Notes: generated by a model not told the origin, from the sequence alone. Numbered from the stretch's first letter, positions 51,741-62,164 are shown. The stretch is DNA of 64,000 nt from Amycolatopsis mongoliensis (GCF_030285665.1 NZ_CP127295.1:2542001-2606000); one strand, 5' to 3'. Program-made: numbers and translations.

Positions 51741-51914
51741 GGATCCTCCTGATCACGGAACTGGAGCCTGGCGCCAGGTTAGGCCCCCCGAGCCACCCCT
51801 GCGTGTCAGGGACGGATCTCAGGGTCTTTCGGGGGGTTACCCCCATGTGCTGCCCCCGCACGTGGCCATAACGTTTCTCACGCAGAGGAAACATCACTGA
51901 GGGGACCAACGACC

Positions 51915-52685
51915 ATGGCGCGCCCGCTTCTGGCTCTGGGTGGCATCGTCCTGATCGGCGTCGGCCTGGCGACCGCGTTCGGCTGGGGCTGGGGATCGGA
52001 CTTCGAGAACACCAAAACCCTTTCGGAGACCATCCGCAGCGTGAAGCTGGAAGGCGACTCGGGGTCGGTCAAGATCCGCACCGGCACGGGATCGTCGACG
52101 GTGCACGAAAAGGTCAATTACCACTGGCGGAGCAAGCCCGGCGACACGTTCTTCCGCGTCGACGGCGACCAGCTCGTGCTCACCGACTGCGGGAGCAACT
52201 GCTCGGTCGACTTCGAGGTGGTCGTGCCCGCGGGCGTGCCGGTCAGCGGCCGGATGGACTCGGGCGGCCTGGACGTCGCCGGGGTGGCGAGCGTGGACGT
52301 CCAGTCGGACTCCGGCCACGCGCGCGTCGAAGACGTGCCCGGCCTGGTGAAGCTGCGGCTGGAGAGCGGCGGGATCGACCTGCGGGACGTCGGCGAGGTC
52401 CAGGTGCACGCGGACTCGGGCAGCATCAAGGGCACCGGGGTGCGCGGGCCGGTCGACGTGACGTCGTCGAGCGGGAGGGTCGACTTCACGCTGGCGCAGG
52501 CGAACAACGTCAAGATCAAGGCCGACAGCGGCAGCGTCGACGTCGAGGTGCCGGGCGGGCCGTACCGGGTCGTCGGCGACAGCGACAGCGGGCACCGCAG
52601 CATCGACGTCCCGACCGACGGCTCCGCGCCGAACACGCTCGACCTCACGACCGACAGCGGCAGCGTCACGGTCCGCGCGGCCTGA
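51915..52685 (+). CDS. DUF4097 beta-strand repeat protein, membrane-anchored
   Basis: 256-aa protein: one N-terminal membrane helix (LLALGGIVLIGVGLATAFGW) and a beta-solenoid with recurrent DSGS turns (EGDSGSVKI, HADSGSIKG, KADSGSVDV, TTDSGSVTV), the DUF4097 pattern. One close cysteine pair (TDCGSNCS). Role unknown, often near envelope-stress genes. The gene is followed 28 bases later by a small secreted-protein gene. Confidence 0.88.
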   Translation: MARPLLALGGIVLIGVGLATAFGWGWGSDFENTKTLSETIRSVKLEGDSGSVKIRTGTGSSTVHEKVNYHWRSKPGDTFFRVDGDQLVLTDCGSNCSVDFEVVVPAGVPVSGRMDSGGLDVAGVASVDVQSDSGHARVEDVPGLVKLRLESGGIDLRDVGEVQVHADSGSIKGTGVRGPVDVTSSSGRVDFTLAQANNVKIKADSGSVDVEVPGGPYRVVGDSDSGHRSIDVPTDGSAPNTLDLTTDSGSVTVRAA

Positions 52686-52713
52686 CTTTTCCTTACTACG
52701 GGGGCTTTTCACC

Positions 52714-52947
52714 ATGAGCAAGATCGAACGGCGCGTGCTGGCGGCCGCGCTGCTGGGGGCCGTCGCGATGTTCGGCGTCGTGGGGTTCGCGCGGGGGGAG
52801 GAGTCCGCGGCGCCGGCGCAGGGGGTGCCGGTCGCCGCGGATTCCCACTATCGAGTGACTTCCTGGGTGGGTGCTCCGGCGGAAGTCGTTGTGCAGCAAG
52901 GAAACCCGGATTTCTTCCTGTCTTCCTGGACCGGCCGCCGCTCCTGA
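52714..52947 (+). CDS. small secreted or membrane protein, unknown
   Basis: 77-aa protein with a signal-like N-terminus (RRVLAAALLGAVAMFGVVGF) followed by a short polar region (SHYRVTSWVGAPAEVVVQQG). No family recognised. Likely co-transcribed with the DUF4097 gene. Ribosome site weak. Confidence 0.6.
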   Translation: MSKIERRVLAAALLGAVAMFGVVGFARGEESAAPAQGVPVAADSHYRVTSWVGAPAEVVVQQGNPDFFLSSWTGRRS

Positions 52948-53014
52948 ACCGTCGGTGGTCGCTGTTAGGAAGGAAGCACGCCGAAGGCCGGCGTGCAGGG
53001 GGAGGAACCAGATC

Positions 53015-54466
53015 ATGGACGTGCGCCGGGTCGTCGCGGTCGTCGCGGCGGTCGTGGTCATGGCGGCGGTACCGGCGGTCGCTTCAGCGTCTTCGCTGAC
53101 GTGGCAGCCATGTGCGACCCAGCAAGAACCGGCAGCCGAGTGTGCGACGGTCGACGTCCCGATCGACCGGGCGCGGCCGGAGCTGGGGTCGGCGCGGCTC
53201 GCGCTGGCCCGGCTGCCCGCGCTCGATCCGGGCCGGCGGATCGGCTCGCTGCTGGTGAACCCGGGTGGGCCGGGCGGCTCCGGCGTCGGGTTCGTCCAGT
53301 TCGGCGGGCTGGCATCGCCGGACCTCGCGCGGCTGCGGCAGCGGTTCGACGTCGTGGGCTTCGACCCGCGCGGCGATTGGTCCAGCACGCCACGGATCAC
53401 GTGCGGCCCGGGTTTGTGGGATCCGGCGCTGAACCGGTTCCCCTCGTCGAGGCCGGAGTTCGATGCGCTGGTGGCGCACAACCGGGCGGCGGGCGAGGAC
53501 TGCCTGGCCCGCACCGGGCCGTTGCTGGCGAACGCGGACACGCAGAGCGCGGCCGAGGACATCGAGACGATCCGCGCGGCGCTCGGCGAGCCGAAGATCT
53601 CGTGGCTGGGCCTGTCGTACGGCACCGAGCTGGGCGCGGTCTACGCGTCGAAGCACCCGGACCGGGTCCGGACGATGGTGCTCGACGGTGCCGTCGACCA
53701 CGCCCGGCCGCTGCGCCGGGCGATCCTCGAAGAGGCCGCGGCGACCGAAGACACGCTGGTCCGGTTCGCGGACTGGTGCCGCGGCTCGGCCGAGTGCACC
53801 CTGCACGGCCGGGACGTCCTCCGCTTCTACGACGACGTGGTGACGCGGGCCGCGCACGGCGCGGTGTGGGCGAGCGATCTGGGCCGCCCGGCGACGGCCG
53901 ACGAGATCTCGGCCGGCGTCTACAACCACCTCTACATCCGGGACGAGTGGCCGGCGCTCGGCAAGGCGCTGGCCGCGGCCGGCGGCGAGTTCCCCGACGC
54001 CAAGGGGCTGACCGAGCGGAACCAGTTCCTGTCCCCGCTCTACGGCGCGTACCGGGCGATCGGCTGCCACGACTTCCCGTCGCCGTTCACCGGGCCGGCG
54101 GACATGGGGATCACGGCCGGCCTGCTCCGCGCGCTGGCGCCGCACAGCTGGCGGTACTCGGAGTTCTGGGACTTCACCAGCGGCTGCACGGGCTGGCCGG
54201 TCCCGCCGAAGAACCCACCACAGCCCCACCCGGTCCACGGGGCTCCGCCGATCCTGGTGGTCGGGGGCGCCCACGACCCGGCGACGCCGTTGGCCTGGGC
54301 CCGCGGCCTGGCGGCGAGCATCGACGGCGCGGCCCTGCTGACCCGCACCGACGACGGCCACACGGGGCTGTTCAACTCCGCGTGCGCCCGCGCGGCGGAG
54401 GTGGACTACCTGGTGAGTGGGGTCACGCCCGGTCGTGGGGCGGTCTGCCGGTGGAGCGGCGAGTGA
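53015..54466 (+). CDS. secreted S33 family peptidase (tripeptidyl aminopeptidase type)
   Basis: 483-aa secreted alpha/beta hydrolase of the Slp/TAP type, releasing N-terminal tripeptides. Signal peptide DVRRVVAVVAAVVVMAAVPA with cleavage near ASA-S. Oxyanion LLVNPGGPGGSG, nucleophile GLSYGTELG, acid GGAHDPATP and His DDGHTGL complete the triad. The usual DPRGVGRS segment reads DPRGDWSS here, an odd change near the active site. GGAGG nine bases before the ATG. Confidence 0.93.
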   Translation: MDVRRVVAVVAAVVVMAAVPAVASASSLTWQPCATQQEPAAECATVDVPIDRARPELGSARLALARLPALDPGRRIGSLLVNPGGPGGSGVGFVQFGGLASPDLARLRQRFDVVGFDPRGDWSSTPRITCGPGLWDPALNRFPSSRPEFDALVAHNRAAGEDCLARTGPLLANADTQSAAEDIETIRAALGEPKISWLGLSYGTELGAVYASKHPDRVRTMVLDGAVDHARPLRRAILEEAAATEDTLVRFADWCRGSAECTLHGRDVLRFYDDVVTRAAHGAVWASDLGRPATADEISAGVYNHLYIRDEWPALGKALAAAGGEFPDAKGLTERNQFLSPLYGAYRAIGCHDFPSPFTGPADMGITAGLLRALAPHSWRYSEFWDFTSGCTGWPVPPKNPPQPHPVHGAPPILVVGGAHDPATPLAWARGLAASIDGAALLTRTDDGHTGLFNSACARAAEVDYLVSGVTPGRGAVCRWSGE

Positions 54467-54497
54467 CGCTGTCGGGTCGCCTGAGCAGCGCGAACTG

Positions 54498-54530
54498 CCT
54501 GGTGAGCGGCGTCACACCCGGTTACCGCGC
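54498..54530 (+). pseudogene. duplicated fragment of the peptidase C-terminus
   Basis: Downstream of the peptidase stop, another frame encodes CLVSGVTPGYRALH, close to YLVSGVTPGRGAVC at the peptidase C-terminus 90 bp earlier. Probably a remnant of a local duplication, or an older longer 3' end; it has no start of its own. Confidence 0.4.
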
Positions 54531-54589
54531 ACTCCACCGAGGAACCCGGGAACAAGAACCCGCACCGCCTCGTTAGGCTGGGTACGAAG

Positions 54590-54610
54590 GTTGAGTGCAC
54601 TCGGCTCAAG
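54590..54610. promoter_or_regulatory. HAIR element 1 (HspR site)
   Basis: GTTGAGT and GCTCAAG with a 7-base spacer, against the HAIR consensus CTTGAGT-N7-ACTCAAG. Upstream of the dnaK -35 box. HspR is encoded at the end of the same operon. Confidence 0.8.
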
Positions 54611-54616
54611 TCCAGC

Positions 54617-54646
54617 TTGACGAGATGCGCGAAGCCCGGATAAAAC
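54617..54646 (+). promoter_or_regulatory. dnaK promoter
   Basis: TTGACG (54617-54622), 18-base spacer, TAAAAC (54641-54646). Vegetative-type promoter flanked by the two HAIR elements, so HspR binding would block it. Confidence 0.65.
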
Positions 54647-54666
54647 TTGCCAGAGCCTCGCTCAAG
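54646..54666. promoter_or_regulatory. HAIR element 2 (HspR site)
   Basis: CTTGCCA and GCTCAAG with a 7-base spacer. It overlaps the -10/+1 region of dnaK. Weaker left arm than element 1. Confidence 0.65.
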
Positions 54667-54722
54667 GCGAGGAAGAACGTGCAGGTCACGAACATAGCAG
54701 GCTTACACAGGAGGAAAGCACC

Positions 54723-56587
<1,865 letters not shown>

Positions 56588-56591
<4 letters not shown>

Positions 56592-57295
56592 CCCACAGCT
56601 ACGACGAATCCGAGAACCAGGGCCGCGGCCCCGAGGAGCCGGTGGTCGTGCGGGATCGGCGGCGGGTGGACCCCCAGACCGGGCAGGTTCGCCCGCCCGG
56701 TCCGGCCCACGCCGCGCCGGAGCCGGAGGAAGCGCCCGTGGAGCACGCGGGCCCCTCGCTCGGGGAATCCATTGTGGACGATTCGGTGTCGGTCGTCTCC
56801 GACGTGGAGAAGGAGCTGGCCGAGCGCACCGCCGACCTCCAGCGCCTGCAGGCGGAGTACGCCAACTACCGCAAGCGGGTCGAGCGCGACCGCGAGGCGG
56901 TCGTCCTCGGTGCGAAGGCGACCGTGGTGAACGACCTGCTGCCGCTGCTCGACGACCTCGAGCGGGCCGAGCAGCACGGTGACCTCACCGGCGCGTTCAA
57001 GGCGGTCGGCGACAAGCTGATCAGCGGCCTGCAGCGCGCGGGGCTCGAGTCGTTCGGCACCGAGGGCGAGGTCTTCGACCCGAGCGTGCACGAGGCCGTG
57101 CAGCACAACACCTCGCCGGACGTGGCGGGCCCGACGGTCACCGTGGTCATGCGCCGCGGCTACCGCTTCGGGGACCGCGTGCTGCGGGCGGCGCTGGTCG
57201 GCGTGACCGACCACGAGCCCGGCGCGGCCCCGGTGGACCCGTCCGTCGGTGGCGAGCTGCCGCTCGACGGCGGACTCGATGACCAGCAGCAGTAA
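56588..57295 (+). CDS. grpE: nucleotide exchange factor GrpE
   Basis: 235-aa GrpE. Long charged N-terminal tail, a coiled-coil ([32 protein letters not shown]) and the C-terminal beta domain ([30 protein letters not shown]). Releases ADP from DnaK. GTG start overlaps the dnaK stop by four bases. Confidence 0.97.
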
Positions 57296-57331
57296 GCAGA
57301 ATCCGGTTCAAGTGGGAGGAGGAGACGCCCG

Positions 57332-58504
57332 ATGAGTGCACGGGAATGGATCGGTAAGGACTTCTACCGTGAACTGGGCGTCTCCTCCGACGCCACGGCG
57401 GACGAGATCAAGAAGGCCTACCGGAAGCTGGCCAAGGAGAACCACCCGGACGCGAACTCCGGCAACGCGCAGGCGGAGCAGAAGTTCAAGGCGGTCTCCG
57501 AGGCCTACGGCGTGCTCTCCGACGCGAGCAAGCGCAAGGAGTACGACGAGGCGCGGCGGCTGTTCGGCGGCGCCGGGGGCGGGTTCAACTTCCCCGGTGG
57601 CGGTGGCAGCGGCAGCTTCGACGTCGGCGACATCTTCGGCCAGGCCGGCGCCGGTCAGCAGGGCGGCTTCGGCGGGCTCGGCGACATCCTCGGCGGGCTG
57701 TTCGGCCGTGGCCGGACGACGGCGGGGGCGACGGCGAACCGGCCCCAGCGCGGGGCCGACGTCGAGACGGACGTCCGGATCGACTTCGTCGAAGCGGTCA
57801 AGGGCGCGACCCTGCCGCTGCGGCTGTCGAGCCCGGCGACCTGTTCGACGTGCGGCGGCAACGGCGCGAAGCCGGGCACGTCGCCGCGGACCTGCCCGAC
57901 CTGTTCCGGTTCGGGGCTGGTCAGCCGCAGCCAGGGCGCGTTCGCGTTCTCGGAGCCGTGCCGCGACTGCCGTGGGCGCGGGCAGATCATCGACGACCCG
58001 TGCCCCGAGTGCGGCGGCGAAGGCATCAGCACGCGGACCCGCACGCTGACCGTCCGGATCCCGCCGGGCGTCGACGACGACCAGCGGATCCGCCTGGCCG
58101 GCCAGGGCGAGCCGGGCCGGGGTGGCGCGCAGGCGGGCGACCTGTACGTCCGGGTGCACGTGGCCCCGCACGCGCTGTTCGGGCGCAAGGGGCTCGACCT
58201 GACGATCACCGTCCCGGTGGACTTCACCGAGCTCGCGCTCGGCACGACGATCACGGTGCCGACGCTCGAGGGCAAGGTCTCGCTCAAGGTGCCGCCGGGC
58301 ACCGCGAGCGGCCGGGTGCTGCGCGTGCGCGGCAAGGGCATCGCCAAGCGCGACGGTTCGCAGGGTGACCTGCTCGTCACCCTCCAGGCGGCGATTCCCG
58401 CCAAACTGGACGACAAGGCACGCGAGGCACTGCAGGCGTTCGCCGAGTCGATGGCCGGGCACGACCCCCGGCCCGAGATCACTGAGCTGCTCGAAGGCAG
58501 GTGA
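57332..58504 (+). CDS. dnaJ: chaperone DnaJ
   Basis: 390-aa type I J-protein. J-domain with HPD (KLAKENHPDANSG), Gly/Phe-rich linker, four zinc repeats (CSTCGGNG, CPTCSGSG, CRDCRGRG, CPECGGEG) and C-terminal substrate domains. Stimulates DnaK ATPase. Strong purine-rich ribosome site upstream of ATG. Stop overlaps hspR by four bases. Confidence 0.97.
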   Translation: MSAREWIGKDFYRELGVSSDATADEIKKAYRKLAKENHPDANSGNAQAEQKFKAVSEAYGVLSDASKRKEYDEARRLFGGAGGGFNFPGGGGSGSFDVGDIFGQAGAGQQGGFGGLGDILGGLFGRGRTTAGATANRPQRGADVETDVRIDFVEAVKGATLPLRLSSPATCSTCGGNGAKPGTSPRTCPTCSGSGLVSRSQGAFAFSEPCRDCRGRGQIIDDPCPECGGEGISTRTRTLTVRIPPGVDDDQRIRLAGQGEPGRGGAQAGDLYVRVHVAPHALFGRKGLDLTITVPVDFTELALGTTITVPTLEGKVSLKVPPGTASGRVLRVRGKGIAKRDGSQGDLLVTLQAAIPAKLDDKAREALQAFAESMAGHDPRPEITELLEGR

Positions 58505-58935
58505 GCGGGATGTTCGGCGGGATCCCCCAGGAAGGCGACGAAGAGACCCCGGTGTTCGTCATCTCGGTGGCGGCACAGCTGGCCGGGATGCACGCGCAGA
58601 CGTTGCGCACCTACGACCGGCAGGGCCTGGTGTCGCCGGGCCGCACCTCCGGCGGCGGTCGCCGCTATTCGATGCGGGACATCGCGCTGCTGCGCGAGGT
58701 CCAGCGCCTGTCACAGGAAGACGGCGTGAACCTGGCCGGGATCAAGCGCATCATCGAGCTGGAGAACCAGGTCGACGCGCTGCGGGCCCGCCTGCAGGAG
58801 CTCACCGAAGAACTGGCCGCGGCGTACGCGGCCGGGGAACAGGCCGCGGCGGCGGCGCACGCGTCCTACCGCCGGGACCTGGTCCCGCTCAACCAGCAGA
58901 CGGCAATGGTGGTCTGGCGCCCCAAGCGCCGCTGA
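58501..58935 (+). CDS. hspR: heat-shock repressor HspR
   Basis: 144-aa MerR-type regulator. Helix-turn-helix FVISVAAQLAGMHAQTLRTY, wing GRTSGGGRRYSMRDIALLRE and a C-terminal coiled-coil (ELENQVDALRARLQELTEEL). HspR needs DnaK as co-repressor and binds HAIR sites, two of which precede this operon, giving a feedback loop. GTG start inside the dnaJ stop. Confidence 0.96.
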   Translation: MSGMFGGIPQEGDEETPVFVISVAAQLAGMHAQTLRTYDRQGLVSPGRTSGGGRRYSMRDIALLREVQRLSQEDGVNLAGIKRIIELENQVDALRARLQELTEELAAAYAAGEQAAAAAHASYRRDLVPLNQQTAMVVWRPKRR

Positions 58936-58945
58936 GACCGCAAGT

Positions 58946-58996
58946 CCGTGAAGGCCTCCTTACCGGCTCTTATGGCCGGGAAGGAGGCCTTCACGG
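58946..58996. terminator. bidirectional terminator, 16-bp perfect arms
   Basis: 58946-58961 pairs with 58981-58996 (outer end CCGTGAAGGCCTCCTT), with a nested CCGGC/GCCGG stem in the loop. It lies between the convergent hspR and ABC-F genes and serves both. Confidence 0.85.
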
Positions 58997-58999
58997 CTT

Positions 59000-60559
59000 T
59001 CAGCCCCCGAGAGCCAGGCGGGGCCAGGACGCGAGATCCGTCAGCATCCGGCGGTCGTGCGTCGCCACGACCACCGCGGCCGGCGTGGCCAGCAGTGCCT
59101 CGGTCAGCTCCTCGACGAGCGTCGCCGACAGGTGGTTGGTCGGTTCGTCGAAGACGAGCACGTCGGGCCGTCCGGCCAGGCGCAGGGCCAGGTCGAGCCG
59201 TCGCTGCTGGCCCTGGGACATCCGGCCCACCGGCGTCCGCAGGGCCTCCGCGTCGAGCAGTCCCATGGCCGAAAACGGCACGGCGGCGCGTTCGAACAGC
59301 TGACGAGCGGTGAGGTCGTCCGGCCACGCCGGGACCTCCTGGCCCACCAGTGCGATCTGCGCGCCGGGAGCGTGCCGGACCGTGCCGCTCGTCGGCGTCA
59401 GTTCGCCGGCGAGGACCGACAGCAGCGTGGACTTCCCGGCGCCGTTGCCGCCGGTGACCAGCAGCCGGTCGCCGCTGTCGAGGTTCAGCGTCACCGGGCC
59501 CGCGAGGCGGCCGGCCACGCCGACGCCGTGCAGGCCGGCCAGCGACCGGCGGGCGCCCGCGCCGAGATCGGGCCACCGCAACGACAACGGCGGCTCGGGC
59601 ACGGTCACGCGGTGCGCCTCCAGCGCCGCCCGCTCCCGGTTGAGCGCCTGGACGACGCCGGGGGCGCGGGACTGGCGCTGGTGCCGTCCGGTGCCCTTGT
59701 CCGGACGCCAGCCGGTGCTGAGCCGGTCGCGTGCCTGCGTCACCGCGAGCGTGAGCTGCCGGTGCGTGTCCTGCTGCTCCTCGAACTCCTGGACCCAGCG
59801 TTCGCGGTCGCGGCGGCGGCCGTCCTGCCAGGCCGCGTAGCCGCCGGCGTAACTGCGCGGGCGGCCGTCCTGGCTGGGGTCGAGATCGAGGAACTCGGTC
59901 GCGACGTCGCTGAGCAGCGCGCGGTCGTGGCTGACCAGCGCGACGCCGCCGTCGTGGCCGCGCAGGCGGTCGGTGAGGAAAGCGAGGCCGCCCGCGTCGA
60001 GGTGGTTGCCGGGCTCGTCGAGCAGCAGGAAGTCGTGCCGCGCGCCGAGCAGGCAGGCCAGGCGCACGCGGTAGCGCTGCCCGACCGAGAGCGTGCTGAG
60101 CTCGCGGGTCCGGTCGCTGCAGGCGGCGAGGGCTTCGAGGGCGACGTCGACACGGCGTTCGGCGTCCCACGCGTCGAGCCGCGTGGCCGCGTCGAGTGCC
60201 GCGGCGTAGCGGTCTTCGGCGAAGTTCTCGGTCGCCGCATCGAGCGCTCGCAAGGCCTCGTCGGCTTCGCGCAAGGCCTCGGTGGTCAGCGTGCCGACGG
60301 TTTCGCCGGACCGGAACGGCAGCGCCTGCCGGGCGACGCCGACGGTGCCCGTCCGGTGGACGGTGCCGTGGTCGGGCGCCCGGAGCCCGGCGAGGACGTG
60401 CAGCAGCGTGGTCTTGCCGCGCCCGTTCTCGCCGACGATCGCCAGCCGGGACCGGGCCGAGACGGTGACGCTGACGTCGTGCAGGACCCGGCGGGAGCCG
60501 AGCGTGACGCCGACGCGGTCCGCGCGCAGGTGGGTGTGTTCGGGCAGGAGGGAAGTCAA
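59000..60559 (-). CDS. ABC-F family ATPase, antibiotic-resistance type
   Basis: 519-aa soluble protein with two ABC domains joined by a charged linker and no membrane helix. Domain 1: [33 protein letters not shown]. Domain 2: [33 protein letters not shown]. The linker ([20 protein letters not shown]) would reach the ribosomal exit or peptidyl-transferase site. Domain 1 departs from the usual LSGGQ and EPTNHLD. Such proteins eject macrolides, lincosamides, streptogramins or pleuromutilins from the ribosome. The upstream leader peptide and hairpins point to attenuation control. Confidence 0.93.
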   Translation of the reverse strand: MTSLLPEHTHLRADRVGVTLGSRRVLHDVSVTVSARSRLAIVGENGRGKTTLLHVLAGLRAPDHGTVHRTGTVGVARQALPFRSGETVGTLTTEALREADEALRALDAATENFAEDRYAAALDAATRLDAWDAERRVDVALEALAACSDRTRELSTLSVGQRYRVRLACLLGARHDFLLLDEPGNHLDAGGLAFLTDRLRGHDGGVALVSHDRALLSDVATEFLDLDPSQDGRPRSYAGGYAAWQDGRRRDRERWVQEFEEQQDTHRQLTLAVTQARDRLSTGWRPDKGTGRHQRQSRAPGVVQALNRERAALEAHRVTVPEPPLSLRWPDLGAGARRSLAGLHGVGVAGRLAGPVTLNLDSGDRLLVTGGNGAGKSTLLSVLAGELTPTSGTVRHAPGAQIALVGQEVPAWPDDLTARQLFERAAVPFSAMGLLDAEALRTPVGRMSQGQQRRLDLALRLAGRPDVLVFDEPTNHLSATLVEELTEALLATPAAVVVATHDRRMLTDLASWPRLALGG

Positions 60560-60602
60560 GGGATGCTCCGCAGCTCTGGAGGGAGCCGGGCAGCACGAGA
60601 AG

Positions 60603-60667
60603 GCCGCCCGGCGAAGGCCGGAACGGCGGGCAGGGAAAAGAGCTCGGTGCGCCGCCGTCAGCGGCGG
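60603..60667 (-). promoter_or_regulatory. alternative hairpins, candidate attenuator of the ABC-F gene
   Basis: Hairpin 1 pairs CCGCCG (60667-60662) with CGGCGG (60657-60652) across the leader-peptide stop. Hairpin 2 uses another CCGCCG-containing arm (about 60629-60621) with 60609-60603. The CGGCGG of hairpin 1 can instead pair with the second CCGCCG, so the structures are mutually exclusive. No T-tract follows hairpin 2, so termination itself is uncertain. Confidence 0.45.
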
Positions 60668-60702
60668 ATCCGCAACCTCATGAAGACGGGGCGCGCGTAC
60701 AT
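60658..60702 (-). CDS. 14-aa leader peptide of the ABC-F gene
   Basis: Encodes [14 protein letters not shown] then TGA, 98 bases upstream of the ABC-F ATG. The -10 box TAGCCT ends seven bases before its ATG, so it would be translated from a leaderless mRNA. Basic C-terminal Arg run and position fit a ribosome-stalling leader of an antibiotic-inducible gene. Confidence 0.6.
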   Translation of the reverse strand: MYARPVFMRLRIRR

Positions 60703-60709
60703 GATCGGA

Positions 60710-60739
60710 AGGCTAACTGCCGCACGCGGACACGGCCAA
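60710..60739 (-). promoter_or_regulatory. promoter of the ABC-F leader transcript
   Basis: Read leftward: TTGGCC (60739-60734), 18-base spacer, TAGCCT (60715-60710), then seven bases to the leader ATG. An A/T-rich TTATT sits just upstream of the -35, which would suit a WhiB7-type activator (speculative). Confidence 0.5.
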
Positions 60740-60803
60740 GCGAATAACCGCAGGCCGCGAGCAGCCGGGCAGGGGGCTGCTCGCGGTCCGCGCCGCGGGG
60801 ACG

Positions 60804-61337
60804 TCACACCTTGAAGTTCAGCAGCTGCTCGACCTCGGCCGTCCGCGACTCGATGACGCGCCGGGCCAGGTCGCGGGCCTGGGCGTTGACCCCGCCGCCC
60901 GTTCCGTTCTCCGTCTGGGCCAGCTCGACCGCTCCCTGCTGCTGGCCGGTCAGCACGTCGAGGAACTTGCGGGAGAACTCGGCGTCGGGAGCCGTCCGAA
61001 GCGCTCCGACCAGGTCCGGGGACGTCATCTTCAGACCGCCGTGGCCCGCGTGGGCCTGGGGGTTCGTGTCCATCGTCTCGGGCTGACCCCAGGCGCGCAG
61101 CCAGCTCTTCATGTCGTCGATCTCGGTGCGCTGGGTCGACTCGATCGCCGCCGCCAGCACCTTCAGGTCCGCGGGCAGCGGGCGGTCCTTCGCCAGCCGG
61201 ACGATCTCGATGCCCTGCTGGTTCTGGGGGATCAGCATCTGCAGGAACATCACGTCGGCCGCGTTGTACGCGGGCGGGGCCGCCGTCGCGCTGCAGCCGG
61301 CCAGCAGCAGCGCGACGACGGCGAGCAGCACTCTCAC
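60804..61337 (-). CDS. DUF305 lipoprotein
   Basis: 177-aa exported lipoprotein (signal VRVLLAVVALLLAGC, lipobox LAGC) with a DUF305 four-helix domain of the ferritin-like type. The usual PHHxQ motif in the first helix reads LIPQNQQGIE, so two His that normally bind metal are replaced. A second His/Met-rich segment remains (ETMDTNPQAHAGHGGLKM). GTG start overlaps the LPMO stop by four bases. DUF305 proteins are often near copper genes; a copper-handling role for the coupled LPMO is an inference. Confidence 0.88.
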   Translation of the reverse strand: MRVLLAVVALLLAGCSATAAPPAYNAADVMFLQMLIPQNQQGIEIVRLAKDRPLPADLKVLAAAIESTQRTEIDDMKSWLRAWGQPETMDTNPQAHAGHGGLKMTSPDLVGALRTAPDAEFSRKFLDVLTGQQQGAVELAQTENGTGGGVNAQARDLARRVIESRTAEVEQLLNFKV

Positions 61338-62083
61338 TGACGCTGCCAGAGGGCCGGCGTGTTCGGCGGCTCCCAGCCCGCGATCGCCGTGTGCGGCTGG
61401 AGGCAGCGGTAGCTCACGCCGTTGTAGGTCACCACGTCGCCGGCCTTGTACGCCGTTCCGGCCGCCCAGGTGCCACTCGACGGCGGCGTGGTCGGGGTCG
61501 TCGTCGGCGGGTGGGTCGTGGTCGGCGGGGGTGTCGTGGTGGTGGGCGGCGGGGTTCCGCCACCGCCGATCTGGAGGTCGACGCAGCTGTAGAACGCGTT
61601 GGTCGTGTCGGAGATGTTCCAGATCGCCAGTACCTTCACCCGGCCCGAGTAGCCGGCCAGGTTCACCGTGTGCGACACCGTCGCCGGGGGCTGCTGGTTG
61701 TTGCCGGCGATGTTCGCGACGCGCGTGTTGCCGATGTAGTACTCGTAGCTCGCGGTCGCGTGCCGGGCGGTGAACACCCAGTTGAACGTCACCGTCGTGC
61801 CGACCGACTTGGCCGGCCACGGCTTCGACTCGTCGGTCAGCTGCGAGAAGCGGGAGTTGCCGCCGTCGCAGCTGCGCAGGCCCTTCGGCCCTTCGACGCT
61901 CTGGGGTTCGTAGACGATGCTGCCGCAGTCCGGCACCTTCCCGGCCGCGCAGTTGGCCTGCCGGCTGGGTGGGTCCGAGATGTAACCGTGGGCGCTCGCG
62001 GTGGTGGCGGGGAGGACGACGACCAGCACCGGGGCGAGCAGGACACCGGCAGCGGCCGCGAAGAGCTTTCTGTTCCAGGTCAT
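61334..62083 (-). CDS. secreted lytic polysaccharide monooxygenase, AA10, with chitin-binding module
   Basis: 249-aa copper enzyme cleaving crystalline chitin or cellulose oxidatively. Signal peptide ends ASA, leaving His as the first mature residue (HGYISDPPSRQANC), which with His in TARHATASYEYY makes the copper histidine brace. A Pro/Thr linker (~195-210) leads to a C-terminal CBM5/12-like module (WAAGTAYKAGDVVTYNGVSY). GAGGAG five bases before the ATG. A DasR-type site upstream suggests induction by N-acetylglucosamine or chitin. Confidence 0.95.
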   Translation of the reverse strand: MTWNRKLFAAAAGVLLAPVLVVVLPATTASAHGYISDPPSRQANCAAGKVPDCGSIVYEPQSVEGPKGLRSCDGGNSRFSQLTDESKPWPAKSVGTTVTFNWVFTARHATASYEYYIGNTRVANIAGNNQQPPATVSHTVNLAGYSGRVKVLAIWNISDTTNAFYSCVDLQIGGGGTPPPTTTTPPPTTTHPPTTTPTTPPSSGTWAAGTAYKAGDVVTYNGVSYRCLQPHTAIAGWEPPNTPALWQRQ

Positions 62084-62148
62084 TTCGGCTCCTCGAGGGG
62101 GAACAGCGTTGTTCCGGAGGGAGGACGAACGAGCACATCCGGGGAAGA

Positions 62149-62164
62149 TGTGGTCTAGACCATA
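62149..62164. promoter_or_regulatory. DasR-responsive element (dre)-like palindrome
   Basis: TGGTCTAGACCA (62151-62162) is a perfect palindrome matching the core of the 16-bp dre consensus ACTGGTCTAGACCAGT. It lies 68 bases before the LPMO start. DasR is the GntR-family repressor of GlcNAc and chitin genes in Streptomyces. Confidence 0.75.
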
